Origin: Mucilaginibacter daejeonensis
GTDB taxonomy: Bacteria > Bacteroidota > Bacteroidia > Sphingobacteriales > Sphingobacteriaceae
DNA length: 64,000 bases
Reading direction: 5' to 3'
Assembly (NCBI RefSeq): GCF_020783335.1
Contig: NZ_CP086068.1
Location: 1,364,001 to 1,428,000, forward strand
Each line of letters begins with the position of its first letter. Within the stretch, counting starts at the first letter, position 1. Position numbers and translations under genes: made by a program. The notes beneath the pieces were generated by a model. That model was not told the origin of the DNA. It ran no database searches and saw only the letters and a program-made list of their open reading frames with translations. This document shows, one piece after another, positions 36,406 to 44,156 of the stretch.

Positions 36406-37653
36406 ATGAATAACGCTTTTAAAAGCTTATTGGTGATAGGGTGGTTGAGTTGTGTTTTAGTGCAACAAGGGGTCGCGCAAAATAAGAAAGGAAGTGTCGC
36501 AGCCACTCGCAAGATCTGGTTGAACTACCTAGATAAAGTAGCCAGACCAGTGATGCAAAATATCGCTGAAGGCAAATTAAAAGCAAATATGCCTGTATCG
36601 GTCGCGGCCAATTCTGATAACAAGGATGGTCGAAGCAAGGTAGCGTACTTAGAGGCATTCGGACGTACCATGAGTGGCATTGCTCCTTGGCTTCAGTTGG
36701 AAGGTGGTAATAAAGAGGAGATCAAGCTCAGGAACCAATATCGTGAATGGACATTGAGGGGTTTAGCCAATGCCACTGACCCGTCGAGTAAAGATTTTTT
36801 GGAGTGGAACGGCGGACAGCCTTTAGTGGATGCTTCGTTCCTGGCCATAGGGCTGATCAGATCGCCCTGGCTGTGGGAAAATTTAAATGATAAAGTGAGG
36901 CAACAGGTAGTCAACGCGTTTTTGATCACCCGTAATACACTCCCTGTTTACAGTAATTGGTTGCTGTTTAGCGGAGCTATTGAAGCTTTTTTTGATAGGT
37001 ATGATATCCCCTATGATAAGCTCCGTATCGATTATGGTATAAAGGAGTTCACCCAGCACTGGTATGTGGGCGATGGTATGTACTCTGACGGCAATAGCTT
37101 TCACCTGGATTATTACAACAGTATCGTGATCCAGCCCTACTTAAGCGACATTTTAGGTGTTTTGGTGCTTAAACAAAAGGCTTATCAACGTGAGTCTGAA
37201 GATGTCAAGTTGATCGGTCAGCGCTACGCTCAGATATTGGAACGAATGATCAATGCCGATGGCTCTTATCCAGCTATCGGTCGCTCGATCGTTTATAGGG
37301 GAGGCGTTTTCCATCACCTCGCCAACGTCGCCTACAAAAAGCAGTTACCGGCGTCGTTGACTCCGGCACAGGTAAGAGATGGGCTTACTGCAGTGATCGA
37401 ACGTACACTAAGTTCGACCACCACATTTACAAAAGAAGGATGGTTGAACGTAGGCCTTTACGGTCAGCAACCTGGTCTGGCCGATTTTTACATCACCACC
37501 GGGAGTTTGTACATCTGTGCCGACATTTTTCTACCGCTTGGACTTCCTGAAACCGATGAGTTCTGGTCGGCCGCACCACAACCCTGGACGGCTGTAAAGA
37601 TCTGGAGTGGTCAGGATGTTGCCGCGGATCATGCACTCGAACTGAAAAAATAA
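36406..37653 (+). CDS. DUF2264 protein, GH154-like (putative beta-glucuronidase)
   Basis: A 415-residue secreted protein with signal peptide (ending VAQN) and a DUF2264 domain: KVAYLEAFGRTMSGIAPWLQ, YREWTLRGLANATDPSSKDF, SNWLLFSGAIEAFF, WYVGDGMYSDGNSFHLDYYN. It is predicted to be an alpha/alpha toroid. To my knowledge DUF2264-type proteins include the GH154 beta-glucuronidases found in arabinogalactan-degrading loci of Bacteroides; that assignment is from memory and should be checked. The ATG follows the GH88 stop with no gap. Its position among uronate-handling enzymes fits removal of glucuronic acid. Confidence 0.68.
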   Translation: MNNAFKSLLVIGWLSCVLVQQGVAQNKKGSVAATRKIWLNYLDKVARPVMQNIAEGKLKANMPVSVAANSDNKDGRSKVAYLEAFGRTMSGIAPWLQLEGGNKEEIKLRNQYREWTLRGLANATDPSSKDFLEWNGGQPLVDASFLAIGLIRSPWLWENLNDKVRQQVVNAFLITRNTLPVYSNWLLFSGAIEAFFDRYDIPYDKLRIDYGIKEFTQHWYVGDGMYSDGNSFHLDYYNSIVIQPYLSDILGVLVLKQKAYQRESEDVKLIGQRYAQILERMINADGSYPAIGRSIVYRGGVFHHLANVAYKKQLPASLTPAQVRDGLTAVIERTLSSTTTFTKEGWLNVGLYGQQPGLADFYITTGSLYICADIFLPLGLPETDEFWSAAPQPWTAVKIWSGQDVAADHALELKK

Positions 37654-37666
37654 TATCCTGATATCA

Positions 37667-38800
37667 ATGAGAACGTCAAAGCTGTTAGCCCTGCAACTCC
37701 TGATCTTAGTAAGCCTGTTCACAAGCGTTCGCATCGCATGTGCGCAACAGGCTCCTGCTAAGTTTACTCAATTTACGCCGGGCGCTATTTGGCCTGATAA
37801 TAATGGTGTGCATATCAACGCTCATGGCGGCGGTATACTATATCAAAAAGGGAAGTATTATTGGTTCGGCGAACATAAGATAGAAAGTGGTGCGGGTAAC
37901 CGGGCTATGGTGGGGGTACACTGCTATTCATCCAATGATCTTTATAACTGGAAGGATGAAGGTATAGCGCTGAAAGTATCGAACGATACCACTAGTGATA
38001 TTGCTAAGGGTTGCATACTGGAGAGACCCAAAGTGATCTATAATGTCAAAACCAAAAAATATGTAATGTGGTTTCACCTCGAATTGCGTGGAAAGGGCTA
38101 CAGTGCAGCCCGTGCTGGTGTGGCTACAGCCGATAAGGTTACCGGACCGTACACATTTATAAAAAGCTATAGACCGAACGCCGGGCGGATGCCCTTCTAC
38201 CCAGCTGAAACGCTGGATAATGAAAGAGTCGATTGCACGCATCCAGCAAACAAGAGCGATGGCTTCTTCTGCCGAGACCTCCCAGGTGGACAAATGGCTC
38301 GGGACATGACCGTGTTCGTGGATGATGACCAGAAAGCTTACCATGTTTTCTCGTCTGAGGAGAACTTTACACTGCATTTGGCTGAACTGACAGATGATTA
38401 TACCGGGCATACCGGCAAATTCATTCGTATCTACATCAACCACCAAACTGAAGCTCCTGCATTGTTCAAGCGTAAAGGACTTTATTACATGGTGGGTTCT
38501 GGTTGTACAGGTTGGGATCCCAACGCGGCACGCTGGTTCACCGCAAAGTCAATTTGGGGGCCATGGACCTTTCATGGTAATCCATGCAAAGGCGCTGGTG
38601 CCGATATCACTTATGGCGGCCAGAGCACACACGTGCTACCCGTAGCCGGCAAAAAGAACGCTTTCATTTTTATGGCCGACAAGTGGACACCTAAAAATGC
38701 CATCGACGGGAGGTATCTCTGGTTGCCGATCACCTTTAAAGGGGATGAAATGGAGATTAATTGGTCAGATAAATGGGGACTTAATGTTTTTGATAAGTAA
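37667..38800 (+). CDS. GH43-family protein resembling exo-beta-1,3-galactanase (GH43_24/34 type)
   Basis: A 377-residue secreted protein (signal peptide ending RIACAQ) with a five-bladed propeller of GH43 type. The first blade reads NGVHINAHGGGILYQKGKYY, in which the Asp base usual in GH43 is absent, as in the exo-beta-1,3-galactanase subfamily. A Glu in ILERPKVIYN and the acid candidate in HQTEAPALFKRKGLYYMVGS match family blades. Subfamily 24 enzymes release galactose from beta-1,3-galactan of arabinogalactan proteins; subfamily 34 includes beta-galactosidase/arabinosidase. It follows the DUF2264 gene by 13 bases and abuts the GH2 gene. Subfamily is inferred. Confidence 0.75.
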   Translation: MRTSKLLALQLLILVSLFTSVRIACAQQAPAKFTQFTPGAIWPDNNGVHINAHGGGILYQKGKYYWFGEHKIESGAGNRAMVGVHCYSSNDLYNWKDEGIALKVSNDTTSDIAKGCILERPKVIYNVKTKKYVMWFHLELRGKGYSAARAGVATADKVTGPYTFIKSYRPNAGRMPFYPAETLDNERVDCTHPANKSDGFFCRDLPGGQMARDMTVFVDDDQKAYHVFSSEENFTLHLAELTDDYTGHTGKFIRIYINHQTEAPALFKRKGLYYMVGSGCTGWDPNAARWFTAKSIWGPWTFHGNPCKGAGADITYGGQSTHVLPVAGKKNAFIFMADKWTPKNAIDGRYLWLPITFKGDEMEINWSDKWGLNVFDK

Positions 38801-38801
38801 T

Positions 38802-40658
38802 ATGAAGAAGATCCTTACGGTCGTCGCTTTAGCATTCACGTGTTCTTGCTCGTACGCGCAGGACAGCCTCATTACCAACGTTGGTGCACGAAAGAGTATA
38901 AGCTTAAACGGAACGTGGCAATATATCGTAGACCCATACGAGACGGGTTTTTACGACTATCGTTATAAAGAATTGAAGGAAGATAATGCTGAGGCATATT
39001 GGAATACTGATAAACAAGCTGATAAGACGGAGAAGAAGGAGCATGGTTACACTGCTAAGTATAGCATACAAGTACCTGGCGACTGGAACCATCAGAAGCC
39101 TGAATTCACTTATTATGAGGGAACGCTGTGGTACAAGAGGTCGTTCGATCATGAACTTGTATCTCCTGACAGAAGATACTTCCTATACTTCGGTGCAGTA
39201 AATTATCGTGCTGATGTGTATCTGAATGGCAAGAAGCTTGGAATGCATAAAGGTGGATTCACACCGTTCAACTTTGAGGTGCCTGCTGGTCTGTTGAAGC
39301 AAAAAGATAATTTCCTGGTGGTGAAAGTTGACAATAAACGTCACGCCGATGAGGTCCCGACACTCAATACAGATTGGTGGAACTATGGAGGTATCACTCG
39401 TGATGTCAAGTTGATAGAGGTGCCACAGAGCTTTATTCAGGATAAGATGATCCAGCTGAAAAGACCAACGCCGGGAAAAGCTCCATCTGCAACGCCTGAA
39501 GCCGGAGGATGGGTCAGGATAAACAACTTTAAACAAGGAGATGTGATCTACATCGAGATACCTGAATTAAAGTTCAAGAAGCAAGTACCAGCTTCAGGTA
39601 CGATGACCAACATCGGTTTCAAGCTACCAAAAGTTCAGTTATGGGATACCGAACACCCGAAGCTGTATAAAGTGATTGTGTCGACCCGTACCGACAGGGT
39701 AGAGGATAAGATCGGGTTTCGTACTATCGAGGCCTTTGGCAAACAGGTATTGCTAAATGGTAAACCTATATTTATGCGAGGCATCAGCGTACACGGAGAG
39801 ATAGCTCAGGAAGTGCGACGTGCAGCAGGATCGGAAGATGCCAAGAAATTAATCGGCGAGGCGCGTGAGTTAGGTTGCAACATGGTGCGTTTGGCTCACT
39901 ACCCGCATGACGAGGCCATGACACGACTTACTGACTCTTTAGGAGTGCTGGTTTGGTCAGAGATACCGGTGTATTGGACCATCGATTTCAAGAATAAAGC
40001 AGTATTAGAAAAGGCTAAAGTTCAATTGAATGAAATGATCACTCGCGATCATGACCGGGCAAGCGTAATCATCTGGTCGGTAGGAAATGAGACACCGATC
40101 AGTCAAACCCGTACTGATTTCATGCACGAACTCATCAATGAGGCGCATAAGCTTGACCCAACACGGATGGTATCAGCGGCTTTGGAGGTCAATTACGCAG
40201 CGCTGAATAATGAGAATGTTATTGATGATCCGTTGGGCGCCTTTGTTGATCTGGTAGCCTTTAACGAATATTTAGGATGGTACGGTGGTTTACCCGATAA
40301 ATGTAGAACTACTAATTGGAGTACTCCATATAATAAACCCTTGTTCATTAGTGAAACAGGAGCCGGTGCAAAAGGTGGGTTCCATGCTGACTCACTGACA
40401 CGTTTTAGTGAGGAGTATCAAGAATGGTATTACAAGGAGCAGGTGGCCATGCTGAAGCGTATGCCTGACAATTACGTTGGTATCTCACCTTGGGTTCTCA
40501 CCGACTTTAGGTCGCCTAAACGGAATAATCCGCTTTACCAAGAGGGGTGGAACCGTAAAGGTCTATATGACGATAAAGGAAATAAAAAGAAGGCATTTTA
40601 TATCCTTCAGTCTTATTATAACGAGATCAAAAGAGCAAAGGCAATAAAGAAAAAATAA
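38802..40658 (+). CDS. GH2 beta-glucuronidase-like glycoside hydrolase
   Basis: About 618 residues with a signal peptide (MKKILTVVALAFTCSCSYAQ). It has the GH2 order: jelly-roll domain (WYKRSF, YLNGKKLGMHKGGFTPF), immunoglobulin-like domain, then TIM barrel (IFMRGISVHGE). Catalytic residues are Glu430 in SVGNETP (acid/base) and Glu518 in FISETGAGA (nucleophile). WNRKGLYD contains an N-x-K motif (Asn584, Lys586) that marks beta-glucuronidases among GH2 enzymes. I chose ATG 38802, one base after the previous stop; the longer frame from 38697 overlaps GH43 and lacks a signal peptide at its start. It probably removes glucuronic acid from oligosaccharides. Confidence 0.85.
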   Translation: MKKILTVVALAFTCSCSYAQDSLITNVGARKSISLNGTWQYIVDPYETGFYDYRYKELKEDNAEAYWNTDKQADKTEKKEHGYTAKYSIQVPGDWNHQKPEFTYYEGTLWYKRSFDHELVSPDRRYFLYFGAVNYRADVYLNGKKLGMHKGGFTPFNFEVPAGLLKQKDNFLVVKVDNKRHADEVPTLNTDWWNYGGITRDVKLIEVPQSFIQDKMIQLKRPTPGKAPSATPEAGGWVRINNFKQGDVIYIEIPELKFKKQVPASGTMTNIGFKLPKVQLWDTEHPKLYKVIVSTRTDRVEDKIGFRTIEAFGKQVLLNGKPIFMRGISVHGEIAQEVRRAAGSEDAKKLIGEARELGCNMVRLAHYPHDEAMTRLTDSLGVLVWSEIPVYWTIDFKNKAVLEKAKVQLNEMITRDHDRASVIIWSVGNETPISQTRTDFMHELINEAHKLDPTRMVSAALEVNYAALNNENVIDDPLGAFVDLVAFNEYLGWYGGLPDKCRTTNWSTPYNKPLFISETGAGAKGGFHADSLTRFSEEYQEWYYKEQVAMLKRMPDNYVGISPWVLTDFRSPKRNNPLYQEGWNRKGLYDDKGNKKKAFYILQSYYNEIKRAKAIKKK

Positions 40659-40670
40659 CAGTTCTATAAT

Positions 40671-42503
40671 ATGCAAATTAAAATGAAATGGGTGTTGCTT
40701 TTAGCAGGTGCACTTGCATCGAACGTATTCAATAGCAACGCACAGACCAAACATGAGTTCAGCCTGGGAGATAATGCTTTCATGCTGGATGGAAAGCCGT
40801 TCCAAATGATCTCGGGCGAGATCCACTATCCTCGTGTACCTCGCGAAGCTTGGCGCTCACGATTGAAGATGGCGAAAGCAATGGGTTTAAATACGATAGG
40901 TACCTACGTGTTCTGGAATCTACACGAGCCACAAAAAGGAAAGTTCGATTTCACCGGTAACAATGATATCGTAGAATTCGTGAAGATCGCTCAGCAAGAA
41001 GGCTTATGGGTCATCCTTCGCCCCAGTCCTTACGTTTGTGCCGAATGGGAGTTCGGGGGCTATCCGTACTGGCTGTTAACTGAAAAAGGTTTAGTTGTGC
41101 GTAGCAAAGAGCAGCAGTACTTAAAAGAGTATGAAAGCTATATTAAAGAGGTGGGTAAACGATTAGCCCCGCTACAGGTCAATCACGGCGGTAATGTACT
41201 TATGGTACAGATCGAGAATGAGTATGGATCTTACGGTAGCGACAAGGAGTATTTAGCCATCAATCAGCGAATGTTCAAAGATGCCGGTTTCGATGGTCTA
41301 TTATACACTTGTGACCCAGCGGACGACGCTAAGAATGGTCATTTGCCTGGCTTGCTTCCGGCTATCAACGGCTTAGATGATCCGAAGAAGGTAAAAGAAC
41401 TTGTTAATAGCCTGCACAATGGCAAGGGTCCCTATTACATTGCTGAATGGTATCCGGCCTGGTTCGATTGGTGGGGAGCACCCCATCATACCATACCTGC
41501 CGAAAAATATGCTGGCCGTTTAGATTCGGTACTGTCAGCTGGTATATCTATCAACATGTACATGTTCCATGGTGGCACCACCCGCGGTTTTATGAACGGT
41601 GCGAATTATAAAGATACTTCCCCTTATGAACCACAGATCAGTAGCTACGATTATGACGCTCCACTGGATGAGGCTGGTAATCCTACTCCAAAGTTCATGA
41701 GCTTCAGAGACGTGATCGCCAAGCACTTGCCGGCAGGCGTCAAACTTCCACAAGTGCCTGCGAGTAAACCATCAATGAGTATTCCAACTATCAGTATGGG
41801 TCGTTCCATATCATTGATGAGTGTGCTACCTAAACCGGTAACAAATGTCACTCCACTTACGTTTGAAGATCTGAAGCAAGATTATGGTTACGTTCTGTAC
41901 CGTACGAGGATCACAGGTGGTCGCAAAGGAATGCTCAAGTTAAGTGAACTTCGCGATTACGCCGTTGTGATGGTCAACGGAAAGATGATCGGCACGCTCG
42001 ACCGTCGTTTGAAGCAAGATAGCCTCGAAGTTACTCTACCTAAAGGACCGGTGACGCTTGACCTTATGGTGGAAAATATGGGTCGGATAAACTTTGGCAA
42101 ATATCTGCTGCAAAACAAAAAAGGTATAACCGAAAAAGTATTATTCAATCATAAAGAACTGAAAGGTTGGGAAATGTTCAGCTTGCCATTCGCAGACACG
42201 AAAGCTATCAAATTCAATTCACCATCCAAAATTATCGAAGGGCCGAGTATAAAGAAGGGAACTTTCACAGTGACCAAGCTTGACGATACCTATCTGGATA
42301 TGACCAAATGGGGTAAAGGGGTTATTTGGGTGAACGGACATAACTTAGGTAAGTATTGGAGCATCGGTCCTCAACAGACCCTTTACCTGCCCGCTGAATG
42401 GCTTAAGAAGGGTGCGAATGAAATAATTGTTCTCGAGCTTTTGAAACCAGAAGCATCAATATTATCCGGCATCGAAAAGCCGATACTTGGCAAGCTTCAA
42501 TGA
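40671..42503 (+). CDS. GH35 beta-galactosidase
   Basis: A 610-residue secreted enzyme (signal peptide ending SNAQT). The GH35 barrel starts with FQMISGEIHYPRVPREAWRS and GLNTIGTYVFWNLHEPQKG; the acid/base is Glu184 in QIENEYGS and the nucleophile Glu259 in YIAEWYPAWFDWWG. C-terminal beta-sandwich domains follow, ending in WVNGHNLGKYW, typical of the family. It would remove terminal beta-galactose in the periplasm. It is the last gene of the locus, 12 bases after GH2, and is followed by a strong hairpin. Confidence 0.92.
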   Translation: MQIKMKWVLLLAGALASNVFNSNAQTKHEFSLGDNAFMLDGKPFQMISGEIHYPRVPREAWRSRLKMAKAMGLNTIGTYVFWNLHEPQKGKFDFTGNNDIVEFVKIAQQEGLWVILRPSPYVCAEWEFGGYPYWLLTEKGLVVRSKEQQYLKEYESYIKEVGKRLAPLQVNHGGNVLMVQIENEYGSYGSDKEYLAINQRMFKDAGFDGLLYTCDPADDAKNGHLPGLLPAINGLDDPKKVKELVNSLHNGKGPYYIAEWYPAWFDWWGAPHHTIPAEKYAGRLDSVLSAGISINMYMFHGGTTRGFMNGANYKDTSPYEPQISSYDYDAPLDEAGNPTPKFMSFRDVIAKHLPAGVKLPQVPASKPSMSIPTISMGRSISLMSVLPKPVTNVTPLTFEDLKQDYGYVLYRTRITGGRKGMLKLSELRDYAVVMVNGKMIGTLDRRLKQDSLEVTLPKGPVTLDLMVENMGRINFGKYLLQNKKGITEKVLFNHKELKGWEMFSLPFADTKAIKFNSPSKIIEGPSIKKGTFTVTKLDDTYLDMTKWGKGVIWVNGHNLGKYWSIGPQQTLYLPAEWLKKGANEIIVLELLKPEASILSGIEKPILGKLQ

Positions 42504-42510
42504 TCCAATT

Positions 42511-42558
42511 CGCCAGGCGATCATGAGAGAGTTATGATCTCATCATGATCGCCTGGCG
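42511..42558. terminator. Long hairpin at the end of the second polysaccharide locus
   Basis: A perfect 16-bp inverted repeat (CGCCAGGCGATCATGA at 42511-42526 and its complement at 42543-42558) is flanked by TGATCC/GGATCA that extend the stem. It lies between the GH35 stop and the stop of a convergent small gene, so it can end transcription from both sides. There is no clear T-run on either strand. Confidence 0.6.
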
Positions 42559-42564
42559 GATCAA

Positions 42565-42891
42565 TTATAATAATTCGGGGTCAGTTCCGCCCGAGTTTGG
42601 AACTGTGATCTTACTCAGGTCGTATGTGACCTCGCCGTCTTGTTCAGAGCCTTTGATAAGTCCTTTCTCATAAAGGCCTGTCAAAATTTGTTCAGCATGC
42701 CGATGCAACTCTTGAGGAGCTGTGTCTGGCTCGTATTCCATAAGTTTTGCAGCCACATCAGGTGCGGTGCCGCTTCCTAGCTGTGCGAGCACATATAGAA
42801 CCTTATCCTGCCATTCACCGTCTGAACTATATGAGCCCGGGGGCGCTATCGGTTTGAAATCCTCATTGAAGGGTTGATCTGCTTTGTTCAT
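42565..42891 (-). CDS. Small winged-helix-like conserved hypothetical protein
   Basis: A 108-residue cytoplasmic protein. I do not recognise a named family. Residues about 28-95 have a winged-helix-like pattern: a first helix KVLYVLAQLGSG, a second TAPDVAAKLMEYE, a third HRHAEQILTGLYEKGLI, then the short wing GEVTYDLSKI. The termini are polar and Pro/Gly-rich, with no signal peptide or membrane segment. It is convergent with GH35 and divergent from the cupin gene. A DNA-binding role is a guess from fold pattern alone. Confidence 0.55.
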   Translation of the reverse strand: MNKADQPFNEDFKPIAPPGSYSSDGEWQDKVLYVLAQLGSGTAPDVAAKLMEYEPDTAPQELHRHAEQILTGLYEKGLIKGSEQDGEVTYDLSKITVPNSGGTDPELL

Positions 42892-42982
42892 AGTTCATGA
42901 ATAACATGAACAGAAAGCCGAAAGTTTGGACATCTTCCAGACTATTATCGTAATGATAAATTTATCTTGTTTATCATTGCAT

Positions 42983-43354
42983 ATGATCAAAGCATATAAG
43001 CTATATACCGGTCCGGACGGACACTCTTATTTTAAAGTTGGCAATGTGTCAGAGGCGGTCATCACACGTGCAGAGTCGATCAGGTTTCAGGAATCAGCGC
43101 CCGGGTCTGTTTACGATTGGCATCCGGCTCCAACTCATCAGTTCGTTATTAACTTAAAAGGCACTTTAGAATTCACGACCTTCAAAGGCGAAACCTTTAT
43201 ACTTGAACCAGGCCAGGTGCTGGTCGCTCAGGACACCGCTGGTACAGGCCACAAATGGAGATTACTTGGCTCAGACCCGTGGCAACGAGCGTACGTTGTC
43301 TTCAGCGATATTACGGACGTCAACTTCATACCAGATTCGATAAAGGATGTATGA
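42983..43354 (+). CDS. Cupin-domain protein
   Basis: A 123-residue single-domain cupin. The first cupin motif region is WHPAPTHQFVINLKGTLEFT, the second is GQVLVAQDTAGTGHKWRLL, with a likely metal site formed by His residues in WHPAPTHQ and GTGHKW. Small cupins of this kind have varied or unknown roles. I chose ATG 42983 because conserved sequence starts at MIKAYKLYTG; the longer frame from 42926 adds a hydrophobic stretch not usual for the family. It lies between the polysaccharide locus and the prophage. Confidence 0.7.
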   Translation: MIKAYKLYTGPDGHSYFKVGNVSEAVITRAESIRFQESAPGSVYDWHPAPTHQFVINLKGTLEFTTFKGETFILEPGQVLVAQDTAGTGHKWRLLGSDPWQRAYVVFSDITDVNFIPDSIKDV

Positions 43355-43390
43355 GTTTTAAGAAAGATATGATGACGGATGTGGCGCCTA

Positions 43391-43849
43391 TCATGTTTTT
43401 GTACCTTTAAATTTTTTTTGATAGTACCATTCGATCACATAAGCGCCATCATCCCAAGTTAAACGCCCGTCTGACGCGATATTTGCAATTAAAACCGAGA
43501 GGCTGTGAAAGAAAGCATTTTTAGAGTTTTTGGTCAATGTCCCCAAGGTTTGAATACCTTGTAACGTTATCTCCTCGGGGGTCGATCGTTCTGATGCGAC
43601 ATCGATCAGCCTCAATTCGGCGAGAATTTTAGGTATAGCAGAGCGAAGAATGATCTTTATGCGATCGTCTATCTCCCCTGGAATAATCGCTGTTAACACA
43701 TCCGCCACAGGTGAGTCGATAAATCGTTTGATATTCTCTGTGATCGATACGCCGGTATGTATTGCACTTTGAAGTTCGGCAGGTATCTTACTGAATATGG
43801 ACTGTAGCGCTTTCCATATTTTTTTTAACCAATTAGGTATTTGTATCAT
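43391..43849 (-). CDS. Prophage protein of unknown function at the end of the late module
   Basis: A 152-residue protein starting MIQIPNWLKKIWKALQSIF, an amphipathic basic/aromatic N-terminus, followed by helical segments (AIHTGVSITENIKRFIDSP, AIPKILAEL) and a C-terminal LTWDDGAYVIEWYYQKKF. I recall similar proteins beside lysis genes of Bacteroidetes phages, but no function is known to me. I chose ATG 43849, which overlaps the holin-like gene by 17 bases; the longer frame to 43930 is an out-of-frame reading of that gene. It is the last gene of the module. Confidence 0.6.
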   Translation of the reverse strand: MIQIPNWLKKIWKALQSIFSKIPAELQSAIHTGVSITENIKRFIDSPVADVLTAIIPGEIDDRIKIILRSAIPKILAELRLIDVASERSTPEEITLQGIQTLGTLTKNSKNAFFHSLSVLIANIASDGRLTWDDGAYVIEWYYQKKFKGTKT

Positions 43850-44081
43850 TGTTTTTAGATTTATTAATAAAAGACTTAACCCAGTAAATAGCTCTGACCA
43901 TCCAAGACAGAGCCGTAGCACAACCAACAAAGCAACCAGCCAATGAAGAAACAGCCGCTATAGCTTTAAGAGATTCGTCTGTTAGCATCAAGCCGGTGAT
44001 GGCTATAATATAGCTACCTAATGAAGATAATATGCCAAGTTGAGAATTACAGCTAAGATCTTTTAAAAAGTGTTTGTTCAT
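43833..44081 (-). CDS. Holin-like small membrane protein
   Basis: An 82-residue protein with two predicted transmembrane helices (LGSYIIAITGLML at about 21-33 and AVSSLAGCFVGCATALSW at about 43-60), a charged N-terminus and a basic, polar C-terminal tail (FINKSKNNDTNT). Size, topology and place after the tail fibres fit a class II holin, which opens the inner membrane for phage lysis. No endolysin is encoded beside it. The assignment rests on topology and context only. Confidence 0.55.
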   Translation of the reverse strand: MNKHFLKDLSCNSQLGILSSLGSYIIAITGLMLTDESLKAIAAVSSLAGCFVGCATALSWMVRAIYWVKSFINKSKNNDTNT

Positions 44082-44156
44082 AATGGGGCCGTTTTTGACT
44101 ACATTCTATAGCATTATTATTTTAATTACATAAGGCCTTATTAGGAAAGCCATAAT

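Noticed and set aside
38697..38801. Longer start for the GH2 gene overlapping GH43
   Set aside because: The extra 35 residues translate the end of GH43 out of frame, and a typical signal peptide begins at ATG 38802.
43355..43390. Prophage attachment site
   Set aside because: The edge of the prophage is probably here, but a duplicated core cannot be shown because the other end is outside the window and no tRNA gene adjoins it.
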